NCBI GenBank assembly: GCA_035555315.1
Contig: DATMGU010000107.1
Coordinates: forward strand, 1 to 18,430
DNA length: 18,430 nt
Direction: 5' to 3'
Source of the DNA: DATMGU01 sp035555315
Lineage (GTDB): Bacteria > Pseudomonadota > Alphaproteobacteria > ATCC43930 > CGMCC-115725
Part shown: piece after piece, positions 1-8,053 of the stretch
Layout of the letters: each line of letters begins with the position of its first letter
How positions within the stretch are numbered: position 1 is the stretch's first letter
Notes under the pieces: generated by a model
What the model saw: only the letters and a program-made list of their open reading frames with translations
Databases searched by the model: none
Told to the model about the DNA's origin: nothing
Translations under genes and position numbers: made by a program

Positions 1-2
1 CG

Positions 3-3000
3 TCGCTGATCTACGCGTCGTTCACTTTCATCTTCTTCGCCATCGAAGCCGTCATCATGGCGATGGCGCTGGAATTGTGTTTCCAGATTCCGCTGGGGCT
101 CGGCTACGTCATCAGCGCGCTCGCGATCATTCCGCTGGTCACCTACGGCATCACGATGATCAGCCGCTTCCAGCTCTGGACGCAGCCGCTCTGGATCATC
201 CTGCACATCATGCCGTTCGTGGCGCTCGCCTACGCCAACCCGCATTCGTTTACGGAGTGGCGCAAATTCGCCGGCGAGCATGGCGACGCCGGCGGCCATC
301 TCGATCTCTTGCTGTTCGGCACCGCGGCGTCGGTGGTGTTTTCACTTGTGGCGCAGATCGGGGAACAGGTCGACTTCCTGCGGTTCCTGCCCCGCGACCG
401 CCGGACGTCGCGAACCTCGTGGTGGATCGCCCTGCTCAGTGCGGGCCCCGGCTGGATCATCTTCGGCGCGCTCAAACTGCTGGTCGGCTCATTCCTCGCC
501 TACTTCGCGCTCAGCCATGGCGTCACCAACGAACAGGCCGCCGACCCGGCGCACATGTATCTCGAAGCGTTTCGCTATGTGCTGTCGCAGCCTGATCTCG
601 CGCTGGCGTTGACTGGCACCTTCGTCATTCTCTCGCAGGTCAAGATCAACGTCACCAACGCCTATGCCGGCTCGATCGCCTGGTCGAACTTCTTCTCGCG
701 GCTGACGCATAGCCATCCCGGCCGCGTCGTCTGGCTGGTGTTCAACATCACGCTGTCGCTGCTGTTGATGAATCTCGGCATCTTTTCGGTGATCGAAAAG
801 ATCCTCAGTCTCTATTCGAATTTCGCGGTCGCCTGGCTGGGGGCGATCGTCGCCGATCTGGTCATCAACAAGCCGCTGGGCTTGAGCCCGCCGGGCATCG
901 AGTTCAAGCGCGCGCATCTTTACGACATCAACCCGGTCGGCGTCGGCGCCATGTCGCTCGCGGTGATCGTCTCGACACTGGGGTATTTCGGCGTGTTCGG
1001 CGCCACGGTGCAGGCGCTGGCGCCATTCATCAGCCTGCTGGTCGCCTTCGTCACCGCCCCTTTGATCGCCTATGCGACCGGCGGGCGGTATTACCTGGCA
1101 CGGGCGCCGCAGGTCGATTGGGGCGGCAAGGCGGAACTCCGTTGCAGCATCTGCGAAAACGTCTTCGAGACCGAGGACATGGCTCATTGTCCGGCCTATG
1201 GCGGCCCGATCTGCTCGCTCTGCTGCACGCTCGACGCGCGCTGCCACGACAGTTGCAAGGTCCAGAGCCGCTTCGTCGATCAGATCAGTGGGGTGCTGCG
1301 CGCGGTCTTGCCCGGCCGCATCGCCGTCGGGGTGAACTCCCGCATCGGCCATTTCATCGGCGTCTTATTCCTGTTCGCGGTCGTCATCGGCGGCGTGCTG
1401 ACCTTCATCTACTATCTCGACGCACCGGCGTCGGCTCCCGACCGCGCCACGATCGCGACCGCCCTTTGGCTCGCCTTCTTCGCCCTGCTGATCGTCTCCG
1501 GCGTCGCCGCCTGGCTGCTGGTACTGGCGCAGGACAGCCGGCGCGCGGCGGAGGCCGAGACCGACCGGCAAACGCATATGCTGATGCTGGAAATCGAAGC
1601 GCATGAGCGCACCGATGCGGAGCTGCAAAAGGCCAAGGAGGTGGCCGAGGCCGCCAATTTCGCCAAAAGCCGCTATGTCGTCGGCATGAGTCACGAGATC
1701 CGCGCGCCGCTGAACGCGATCTTCGGTTATGCCCAATTGATGGAACAGGACGGCGCCGCCGAACCCAATCGGCCGCATGCGATCAGGGTCATCCGACGCA
1801 GCGCCGAGCATCTGGGCAATCTCATCGACGGGTTGCTGGATATCTCGAAGATCGAATCCGGGCATGTGCGGCTCTCCTCCGACACGGTCCGGATCCACGA
1901 TTTCCTCGATCAGATCGTCGACATGTTCCAATTGCAGGCGGCGGCGCAGGATATCGGCTTTCATTACGAACAGCCGCAGAACCTGCCCGTCTTCGTTCAT
2001 ACCGACGAAAAGCGGCTGCGGCAGATTCTGATCAACCTGGTCTCCAACGCGCTGAAATACACCGAGACCGGGCATGCGTCGCTGCGCATCACTTATCGCA
2101 GCCAGGTCGCGGAATTCTCGATCGAGGATACCGGCATCGGCATTCCGGCGGAGGATATCGAGCGGATCTTCGAGCCGTTCGAGCGCGGCCAATTGCCGGC
2201 CGCCCGGGCAGTGCCGGGCACAGGCCTCGGCCTCACCATCACCAAGCTGCTGACCGAGATCATGGGCGGCAACATCACGGTTGAAAGCACGCTGGGTGTC
2301 GGCAGCGTCTTCCGGGTCAAGCTGTTCCTGCCCGAGACGGCGGCGCCGGCATTGTCGCACGTACCGGACGAGCGCATCACCGGCTATCGGGGGCCGCGCC
2401 TCACCGTGCTGGCCGCCGATGACGACGCGGTGCATCTCGATCTGTTGCGTGAATTGCTGGTACCGCTGGGCTTCGTGCTGTTCAGCGCCCCGAACGGGCC
2501 GGCCTGCCTGGCGCTCGCCGATGATTGCGACCCGGATCTCGTGCTGCTCGACATCTCGATGCCGGGCATGGATGGCTGGACCGTCGCCCGGAGCTTGCGC
2601 GAGAAGGGGATGGATCGAGCGCGCATCATCATGATCTCGGCGAATGTCGACGAAGCCCGTGCGACCGAGCGTGCCGATACGAACCACGACGCCGATCACG
2701 ACGAATTCCTGATGAAGCCGTTCGATGTGCGTCGCCTGCTGGATCGCATCAGGGCGCTGCTCAAGATCGAGTGGGTCCACGCGGCGCCGCCGGAAGACGA
2801 CACGGCATCGATCACGGCGCCCAACCCGCCGGCGACGCGCCATCTGGACGAGTTGCTGCAGCTTGGCCGCATCGGCCATGTGCGGGGCATTCAAGCGAAG
2901 CTGGACGAGATCGCCGCGGCCGATCCGTTGAGCGGGCCGTATATCGCCAACCTACGCGATCTGGTCGGCCGCTTCGACCTCAAGCAATATCTGCGCGTGG

Positions 3001-3044
3001 TCGAGACGTCGCGCGGCGTGGCCGGCGAACGACATGTCCGATGA
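3..3044 (+). CDS. Hybrid sensor histidine kinase with NCS1-permease-like N-terminal half (5' partial)
   Basis: The reading frame is open to the left edge, so the true start lies outside the window and the ATG at 57 is internal. Counting that Met as residue 1, residues 1-350 are a polytopic membrane region resembling purine/cytosine (NCS1) permeases. A cysteine-rich module follows (C363, C366, C378, C386, C389, C390, C396, C400), then two membrane segments (about 430-495) and a short coiled coil. The kinase core has phospho-acceptor H546 in MSHEIRAPLN, N-box N664, G1 box EDTGIGIP (D691) and G2 box GTGLGL (721-726). A receiver domain follows with phospho-acceptor D832 in LLDISMPGMDGW, then a helical tail of about 60 residues without a family name I recognise. 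It probably senses a nitrogenous solute at the membrane and phosphorylates the regulator 48 bp downstream. The kinase assignment is certain; the ligand (urea, purine or other) is inference. Confidence 0.93.
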   Translation, partial: SLIYASFTFIFFAIEAVIMAMALELCFQIPLGLGYVISALAIIPLVTYGITMISRFQLWTQPLWIILHIMPFVALAYANPHSFTEWRKFAGEHGDAGGHLDLLLFGTAASVVFSLVAQIGEQVDFLRFLPRDRRTSRTSWWIALLSAGPGWIIFGALKLLVGSFLAYFALSHGVTNEQAADPAHMYLEAFRYVLSQPDLALALTGTFVILSQVKINVTNAYAGSIAWSNFFSRLTHSHPGRVVWLVFNITLSLLLMNLGIFSVIEKILSLYSNFAVAWLGAIVADLVINKPLGLSPPGIEFKRAHLYDINPVGVGAMSLAVIVSTLGYFGVFGATVQALAPFISLLVAFVTAPLIAYATGGRYYLARAPQVDWGGKAELRCSICENVFETEDMAHCPAYGGPICSLCCTLDARCHDSCKVQSRFVDQISGVLRAVLPGRIAVGVNSRIGHFIGVLFLFAVVIGGVLTFIYYLDAPASAPDRATIATALWLAFFALLIVSGVAAWLLVLAQDSRRAAEAETDRQTHMLMLEIEAHERTDAELQKAKEVAEAANFAKSRYVVGMSHEIRAPLNAIFGYAQLMEQDGAAEPNRPHAIRVIRRSAEHLGNLIDGLLDISKIESGHVRLSSDTVRIHDFLDQIVDMFQLQAAAQDIGFHYEQPQNLPVFVHTDEKRLRQILINLVSNALKYTETGHASLRITYRSQVAEFSIEDTGIGIPAEDIERIFEPFERGQLPAARAVPGTGLGLTITKLLTEIMGGNITVESTLGVGSVFRVKLFLPETAAPALSHVPDERITGYRGPRLTVLAADDDAVHLDLLRELLVPLGFVLFSAPNGPACLALADDCDPDLVLLDISMPGMDGWTVARSLREKGMDRARIIMISANVDEARATERADTNHDADHDEFLMKPFDVRRLLDRIRALLKIEWVHAAPPEDDTASITAPNPPATRHLDELLQLGRIGHVRGIQAKLDEIAAADPLSGPYIANLRDLVGRFDLKQYLRVVETSRGVAGERHVR

Positions 3045-3092
3045 GACCGTCATGGTCCTGATCTATTTAGCCAAGATGATCGGCGAGGAGAC

Positions 3093-4019
3093 ATGACAGA
3101 CGATCCGCAACGCCGCGACATCGTCCTGGTCGTCGATGACACGCCGGACACGCTGAGCTTCCTGACCGATGCGCTGGAGGCGGCGTCGATCACCGTACTG
3201 GTGGCGCTCGACGGCGAAGGCGCCCTGGCGCTGCTCGACCAGATCACGCCGGATCTCGTGCTGATGGACGCGGCCATGCCCGGGATCGGCGGCTTCGAGG
3301 CATGCCGGCGCCTGAAGCAGCAGAAGCATCTAGCGCATATCCCGGTTATCTTCATGACCGGCCTCAGCGAAACCGAACATGTCGTCCAGGGGCTGGAAGC
3401 CGGCGGCGTCGATTACGTCATGAAGCCGATCATCGTCGGCCAATTGATGGCGCGGATGCGGGTGCATCTGGCGAATGCGCGCGAGGCGCATGGCACGCGC
3501 CTCGCACTCGACGTCACCGGCCGCTTCCTGCTGGCGACGGACGCGGCTGGACATTTTCGCTGGAGCACCCCGCAAGCGGCGGCCCTGCTGGCCGGCTGTA
3601 TCGAAGGCGATGACCCAACCGCGGGCCTGCCGGCGCAGGTCTCTCGCTGGCTGGCCGATCTGCAGGGCGGAGCGGCCCCGATGAGCCCACGCACGATCAA
3701 GATCCGCGCGGGCGAACGGCAGGTCGAAATCTCGTATCTCAGCCGGACCGGTCCGGACGAATTTCTGCTACGGGTCAGCGATGCCCAAGGCACCGACGAG
3801 GTGGCGCTGCTGCGCCAGGACCTCGCCCTCACCGCGCGCGAGGCGGAGGTGCTGAGCTGGATCGCGCGCGGCAAACCGAACCGCGACATCAGCGACATCC
3901 TCGGCATCAGCCCGCGTACGGTGAACAAGCATCTGGAACAGATCTACACCAAGCTGGGCGTCGAAAACCGCGCCTCCGCCACGGCACTCGCCGTGCGCGC
4001 TTTGGGAAGGCGGGATTAG
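3093..4019 (+). CDS. LuxR-type response regulator (receiver, PAS-like middle, HTH)
   Basis: The 308-residue protein begins with a receiver domain: acidic pair D15-D16, phospho-acceptor D59 in LVLMDAAMPG, and K111 in YVMKP. A middle region (about 130-240) looks PAS-like but lacks a diagnostic motif. Residues 246-308 are a LuxR/FixJ helix-turn-helix starting LTAREAEVL, with recognition-helix region GISPRTVNKHLEQIY. The start is set by GGCGAGGAG just upstream. It lies 48 bp after the hybrid kinase, same strand, so it is almost surely the kinase's co-transcribed partner. In related genomes such pairs commonly sit beside urea-transporter operons; that the target here is urtA or the intervening block is inference. 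Confidence 0.93.
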   Translation: MTDDPQRRDIVLVVDDTPDTLSFLTDALEAASITVLVALDGEGALALLDQITPDLVLMDAAMPGIGGFEACRRLKQQKHLAHIPVIFMTGLSETEHVVQGLEAGGVDYVMKPIIVGQLMARMRVHLANAREAHGTRLALDVTGRFLLATDAAGHFRWSTPQAAALLAGCIEGDDPTAGLPAQVSRWLADLQGGAAPMSPRTIKIRAGERQVEISYLSRTGPDEFLLRVSDAQGTDEVALLRQDLALTAREAEVLSWIARGKPNRDISDILGISPRTVNKHLEQIYTKLGVENRASATALAVRALGRRD

Positions 4020-4027
4020 CCCCATCC

Positions 4028-4043
4028 TGGTACAACCCATGCA
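4028..4043 (+). promoter_or_regulatory. Candidate sigma-54 (-24/-12) promoter for the M24 gene
   Basis: The sequence TGGTACAACCCATGCA matches the sigma-54 consensus TGGYACRNNNNTTGCW at every fixed position except one (ATGC instead of TTGC). The invariant GG (4029-4030) and GC (4041-4042) are exactly 10 nt apart. The predicted start is near 4054, giving a leader of about 28 nt to the ATG at 4082. No upstream activator site could be assigned. A second, perfect match with the same TGGTAC core drives the opposing operon (10308-10323), which raises confidence in this one. Confidence 0.6.
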
Positions 4044-4081
4044 TTTCAACAGATGAGACAGCGAAACGGTACCCCATCTCC

Positions 4082-5284
4082 ATGCAAGAATACCTGACCA
4101 CCGCCGCCGACCGGCCGGTGACCTTGCGGTTTCCGCGCGAGGAGCACGACGCACGCATCGCCGCCACCCGGGCACTGCTGCGCGAGGAAGGCCTGGATGC
4201 CCTGCTGGTGTTCGCCCAGGAAAGCCATCTCTACCTGACCGGTTACGACACCGCCGGCTATGTCTTCTTTCAATGCGGCATGGTGACAGCCGCGGCCGGA
4301 CCGCTGCTGCTGTTGACCCGACGGCCGGATCTGGCGCAGGCGCTCGATGCCTCGCTCTATGATGACGTGCAGTTGTGGTTCAACGCCGAGGGTGCCGACC
4401 CGGCGCGCGATGTGGCGCGCATGCTTGCCGATCTTGGCCTGCTCGATAGCGGCCAAAGACTGGGTATCGAGCTTGCGACTTATGGCCTGACGGCGGCGAA
4501 TTTCGAGTTGCTGCGCGCCGCCCTGCGGGGCCGATGCGAGTTGGTCGATGCGTCGCATGTCGTGCGCGGGTTGCGCCTGGTGAAGTCTCCGGCGGAACTG
4601 GTCTATGTCCGCCGCGCCGCCGCGTTGGCCGACAATGCGGTGCTCGCCATGATCGGCGCGGCGCGGCCGGGCGCGCTGGACAGTTCGATCACCGCCGCCG
4701 GGGTGACGGCAATGCTGGAGGGCGGCGGCGACATGCCGGCCGGCGGTCCGCTGGTCAATTCCGGACCCCGCGCGATCTATGGCCGCGGCATCGGGGGCGC
4801 CCGCAGGCTGACGCGCGACGACCAGATCGTGGTCGAACTCGGCGCCTCCTATTGCCGCTACAATTGCTGCATCGAGCACAGTATCGTCCTTGGGGCGGTC
4901 AACCCGGCTCAGCAGCGCATGTTCGACGTCGCCGCCGATGCGTTGAGCCGGGTGATCGATGCCGCCCGTCCCGGCACGCCGATCGGCGCGCTCGACGACA
5001 TCCATCGGGCGGTGTTGGACAAGGGCGGCTATGCCCGCGCGCGGTTTTCGGCCTGCGGCTATTCGCTCGGCGCCACCTTCCGGCCGACCTGGATGGATGT
5101 GCCGCCGATGATCTATTCCGGCAATCCGCTGCCGCTGCGATCGGGTATGGTCCTGTTCTGCCACATCATGATCGGCGACGGCGAAACCGGCCTCGCCGCC
5201 GGGGTCGGTCAAAGTTTCGTCATCACCGAGGCCGCGCCCGAGAATTTGAGCACGCTGCCGGTTGTGCTGAACCACCCGGCCTGA
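4082..5284 (+). CDS. M24-family creatinase/ectoine-hydrolase-like C-N hydrolase
   Basis: The 400-residue protein has the two-part architecture of M24 (pita-bread) proteins: an N-terminal creatinase-like domain (about 1-165, with LLVFAQESHLYLTGYDT) and a catalytic-type domain from about 170. The usual metal ligands are mostly absent. The first Asp position is E252 (VVELGAS), the second falls on C263 in RYNCCIEHS, and the His motif region reads ACGYSLG (324-330). E368 in GDGETGL is retained. This pattern recalls metal-independent creatinases and ectoine hydrolase-type relatives rather than aminopeptidases, so cleavage of an amide or amidine C-N bond in a small nitrogenous solute is plausible. 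The substrate is unknown. No clear Shine-Dalgarno precedes the ATG. A solute-binding protein gene follows after 31 bp, so the two are probably one transcript from the sigma-54 site at 4028. Confidence 0.87.
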   Translation: MQEYLTTAADRPVTLRFPREEHDARIAATRALLREEGLDALLVFAQESHLYLTGYDTAGYVFFQCGMVTAAAGPLLLLTRRPDLAQALDASLYDDVQLWFNAEGADPARDVARMLADLGLLDSGQRLGIELATYGLTAANFELLRAALRGRCELVDASHVVRGLRLVKSPAELVYVRRAAALADNAVLAMIGAARPGALDSSITAAGVTAMLEGGGDMPAGGPLVNSGPRAIYGRGIGGARRLTRDDQIVVELGASYCRYNCCIEHSIVLGAVNPAQQRMFDVAADALSRVIDAARPGTPIGALDDIHRAVLDKGGYARARFSACGYSLGATFRPTWMDVPPMIYSGNPLPLRSGMVLFCHIMIGDGETGLAAGVGQSFVITEAAPENLSTLPVVLNHPA

Positions 5285-5315
5285 CCTTCCGATCCACAGC
5301 CAAGGACGCAAGAAC

Positions 5316-6413
5316 ATGCAAGACGACGCTTTCCAGAAAGACCAAGCCGCCCTTTTAGGGGAGCGCCTTCGATCGGGCCGCATCTCCCGGCGGGATTTCG
5401 TCGCGGCCGCCGGCCTACTGGGTCTGACCGTGAGCCTACCGGCGCGGGCGGCCGCGAAGGAACTGGTGCTGTCCTGCTGGGGCGGCGGTGCCGTCGCCGC
5501 CTATGCGGATAGTTTTGGCAAGCCGTTCGAGAAGGACACCGGCATCCCCGTGGTGATCGACAGCTCGGGCCCTAGCCTGGGCAAGATCAAGGCGATGGTG
5601 GAAAGCGGCCAGGTGAGCTGGGATATCTGCGACAGCTCGGCCGGATCCTCGGAGACACTGGGCCGGGCGGGCCTGTTGGAGCCGATCGATTACAGCATCG
5701 TCGACAAGACCAAGACGATTCCGGAATTCGCCATGACCTGGTGCTACGGCACCTCGGCGTATAGCTACGTCCTGGCCTGGGATACCAAGGCCGTCGGCGC
5801 CACGCCGCCCCAGACCTGGGCGGATGTCTGGGACCTGAAGAAATATCCGGGCAAGCGGACCATGCGGCGCAGCATGCACGGTGTGCTGGAATCGGCCCTT
5901 CTGGCCGATGGCGTGCCGCGCGACAAGATCTATCCGCTGGATGTCCAGCGCGGCTTCGACAAGCTGCGCCAGATCAAGAACGACGTGATCTTCTGGGAAG
6001 CCGGCACCGACAGCGAGCGCCTGCTGCGCGAGGGCGAGGTGGTGATGGGCAACGTCTGGAGCACCCGCGCCCGTTCGGTGGAGGAACAGACCAAGGGTCG
6101 TGTCACCTGGACTTGGAAGGACGGCCAGATCACCTCCGGCGTGTTCAACGTGCCGAAAGGCAATCCGGCGGGCAAGGCCGCGATGCAGTTCCTGGAGGCG
6201 ATGAACACGCCCGAACGCCAGGTTATGTTTCTGAAGCTGCTGGGCAGCGGCCCCGCCAATCCGGCAGCCTCGCCGCTGGTGCCGCCGGAGTTGCATCGCC
6301 TGGACCCGACTTTTGCCGATAACATGGCCCAGCAGATCATCATGAGCGACGCCTGGTACGCCGACCACTATGCCGAAGTCTATCCGAAGTTCCTCGACGT
6401 GATCTCCAGCTGA
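5316..6413 (+). CDS. Tat-exported ABC solute-binding protein, polyamine (PotD/PotF) type
   Basis: The 365-residue protein has a twin-arginine leader (SRRDF, R25-R26, then a hydrophobic stretch and a cleavage site near LPARA-A at 45). The mature part begins ELVLSCWGG and continues with WDICDSS and LLEPIDYS, typical of spermidine/putrescine-type binding proteins. It is clearly paralogous to the protein at 8054-9139: both share SGPS-GK--AMVE, TWDICDS or SWDICDS, LLEPIDY or MLEPIDY, PKGNPAGK and a C-terminal LD-ISS. It lies 31 bp after the M24 gene and converges, 14 bp from its stop, with the permease gene of the opposite operon. It has no permease of its own, so it likely delivers substrate to the neighbouring importer. 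The ligand is unknown. Confidence 0.92.
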   Translation: MQDDAFQKDQAALLGERLRSGRISRRDFVAAAGLLGLTVSLPARAAAKELVLSCWGGGAVAAYADSFGKPFEKDTGIPVVIDSSGPSLGKIKAMVESGQVSWDICDSSAGSSETLGRAGLLEPIDYSIVDKTKTIPEFAMTWCYGTSAYSYVLAWDTKAVGATPPQTWADVWDLKKYPGKRTMRRSMHGVLESALLADGVPRDKIYPLDVQRGFDKLRQIKNDVIFWEAGTDSERLLREGEVVMGNVWSTRARSVEEQTKGRVTWTWKDGQITSGVFNVPKGNPAGKAAMQFLEAMNTPERQVMFLKLLGSGPANPAASPLVPPELHRLDPTFADNMAQQIIMSDAWYADHYAEVYPKFLDVISS

Positions 6414-6427
6414 TCTCGGAGCTCGGT

Positions 6428-7216
6428 CTAGCGGCGCCGTTTCAGCAGCAGGTCCACCAACAGCAAAGCCGCGGTCAGCACGATCAGCACGGCCGCGACC
6501 GCCGCCATGGTCGGGTCCAGCTTGTCGTTGATACCGTCCCACATCCGGCGGGGCAGGGTGAACATGTTGCGCCCGGCGATGAACAGCACGATCACCGCCT
6601 CGTCCCAGCTATGGATGAAGGCGAATATGGCGCTGGAGACGATCGCCGGCAGGATGTTGGGGATCAGCACCATCCACAGCGTCTGGCGCAGATTGGCCCC
6701 CAGATTCCGGGCCGCTTGTTCCAGCCTGACATCGACCCCGGCCAGGGCCGTGGACACGATGATGATCACATAGGGGATCGCCGTCACCGCATGCGCGATG
6801 ATGATGCCCGTATAGGTATCCAGCAGCCTGAGCTGTATCCACAGGCGATACAGGCCGAGCGCATAGACGATGCTGGGCACGATCAGCGGTACCAGCATCA
6901 GCACGCGGATCGCTTCGCTGGCCCGGCTGCCACGCCGCCAGCAACCGATGGCGCAGAGCGTGCCCGCGGTCACCGAAATGGCCATGGAACTGAGGGCGAT
7001 GACCAGGCTTTGGCCGATGCTCGACAACCATGCCGTGCTGCTGAACAGGTTGGCGTAATGGCGCAGCGACACCCCGTCGACCGGCAGCGACAGAAAATTC
7101 TGATCGGTCACGGAAATCGGAAAGACGATAGTGAGCGGCAGCAGCAGGAAGCAGATCACGATCCATGAGCCGGCCCGGGCACCGACGCCGGCGGCACGCG
7201 GCTGCCGCTCGCTCAT
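6428..7216 (-). CDS. ABC transporter permease, PotC-like
   Basis: This 262-residue protein has about six hydrophobic segments and the binding-protein-dependent permease EAA loop at 166-191 (EQAARNLGANLRQTL...LIPNILPA), the contact surface for the ATPase. The ATG at 7216 (MSERQPRAAG) is preferred because it overlaps the stop of the upstream permease gene in an ATGA arrangement; the frame stays open far upstream but only as antisense-type sequence. It is the last gene of the reverse operon ATPase, binding protein, permease, permease. Family membership follows from EAA motif, length and order; the substrate class (polyamine-like) is inferred from the binding proteins. Confidence 0.92.
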   Translation of the reverse strand: MSERQPRAAGVGARAGSWIVICFLLLPLTIVFPISVTDQNFLSLPVDGVSLRHYANLFSSTAWLSSIGQSLVIALSSMAISVTAGTLCAIGCWRRGSRASEAIRVLMLVPLIVPSIVYALGLYRLWIQLRLLDTYTGIIIAHAVTAIPYVIIIVSTALAGVDVRLEQAARNLGANLRQTLWMVLIPNILPAIVSSAIFAFIHSWDEAVIVLFIAGRNMFTLPRRMWDGINDKLDPTMAAVAAVLIVLTAALLLVDLLLKRRR

Positions 7217-8052
7217 TTCGCACCGAACAGCTGGCGCAGATCGACAAGACGCGACAACACGCCCAACGCCAGCAGGATGGTCAGCACCAGCGTGGTCGCC
7301 AGCATGGTGCCGGTGCCCCAGCGCAGCAATTCCAGGATCTGCAGGCTGATATATTCGGCGACCATCAGGGTCCGCCCGCCGCCCAACAGGACAGGCGTCA
7401 CATAGAAGCCCAGCGAGAAGATCAGCACCAGCACCCCGGCACCGACCAGCCCCGGCAGGCTGAGCGGCAGGAACACCCGCCAGAACGTCTCGAACGCGCC
7501 GGCGCCCAAGCCCCGCGCGGCGGCGCTCAACGCCGAATCGATCTGCCGCATCTGTACCGCCAACGGCAGGATCGCATAGGGCAGCATGTAATGCGTCATG
7601 CCCAGGATCACCCCGAACTCGTTCCAGATCATCGGCAGCGGCCGGTCGATCAGCCCACCGGCCAGCAGGACGCTGTTCACCACCCCCTCGCGCCGCAACA
7701 GCGCGATCCAGGCGAAGGCGCGCACCAGCACGGATACCCAGAGCGGCAGCAGCACGCCGATCATCATCGCGCGCTGTATCAAGGGACGCGCATGGACCAG
7801 CGCATAGGCGACGACATAGCCCAGCACCAGCGTCACCACCGTGGTCACGGCGCAGATCCGTAAGGTGGTGGCCAGCATGTGGGCAATCGAGGCACTGGTG
7901 AACAGCTGGGCATAATTGCCCAGCCCCGGCGACGGCTCGGTCACGCTGATCCACAAAACCTGGCTCAGCGGCCAGAAATAGAACGCCAGGGACAGCAACA
8001 GCGCCGGCGTCACCAGCAGAACGAATGCCGCCCGGTCGCCACGTGCCGCCAT
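7213..8052 (-). CDS. ABC transporter permease, PotB-like
   Basis: This 279-residue inner-membrane protein starts with a membrane segment (FVLLVTPALLLSLAFYFWPL), as PotB-type permeases do. Its EAA loop lies at 176-203 (SAAARGLGAGAFETF...LPLSLPG). The start is 1 bp after the stop of the binding-protein gene, and its stop overlaps the next permease start (ATGA), so translation is probably coupled along the operon. It should form a heterodimer with the 6428-7216 product. Confidence 0.93.
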   Translation of the reverse strand: MAARGDRAAFVLLVTPALLLSLAFYFWPLSQVLWISVTEPSPGLGNYAQLFTSASIAHMLATTLRICAVTTVVTLVLGYVVAYALVHARPLIQRAMMIGVLLPLWVSVLVRAFAWIALLRREGVVNSVLLAGGLIDRPLPMIWNEFGVILGMTHYMLPYAILPLAVQMRQIDSALSAAARGLGAGAFETFWRVFLPLSLPGLVGAGVLVLIFSLGFYVTPVLLGGGRTLMVAEYISLQILELLRWGTGTMLATTLVLTILLALGVLSRLVDLRQLFGAK

Positions 8053-8053
8053 C

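Noticed and set aside
57..59. ATG at 57 as the true start of the hybrid kinase
   Set aside because: The same frame is open to the left edge and encodes hydrophobic permease-like sequence (SLIYASFTFIFFAIEAVI), so the gene starts outside the window.
3984..3996. GCAC-N5-GTGC dyad upstream of the M24 sigma-54 site, considered as an NtrC site
   Set aside because: NtrC sites have the half-sites separated by 7 nt; here the spacing is 2 nt short and the dyad lies inside the response-regulator coding sequence.
4046..5383. A 445-codon minus-strand frame over the M24 gene
   Set aside because: It is antisense to a gene with clear family motifs, its product is low-complexity Arg/Gly/Gln-rich, and no ribosome binding site or domain is visible.
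7217..7954. Long N-terminal extension of the PotC-like permease frame
   Set aside because: The extension overlaps the PotB-like gene on the same strand out of frame and has no permease features; the ATG at 7216 gives a normal family start and an ATGA overlap.
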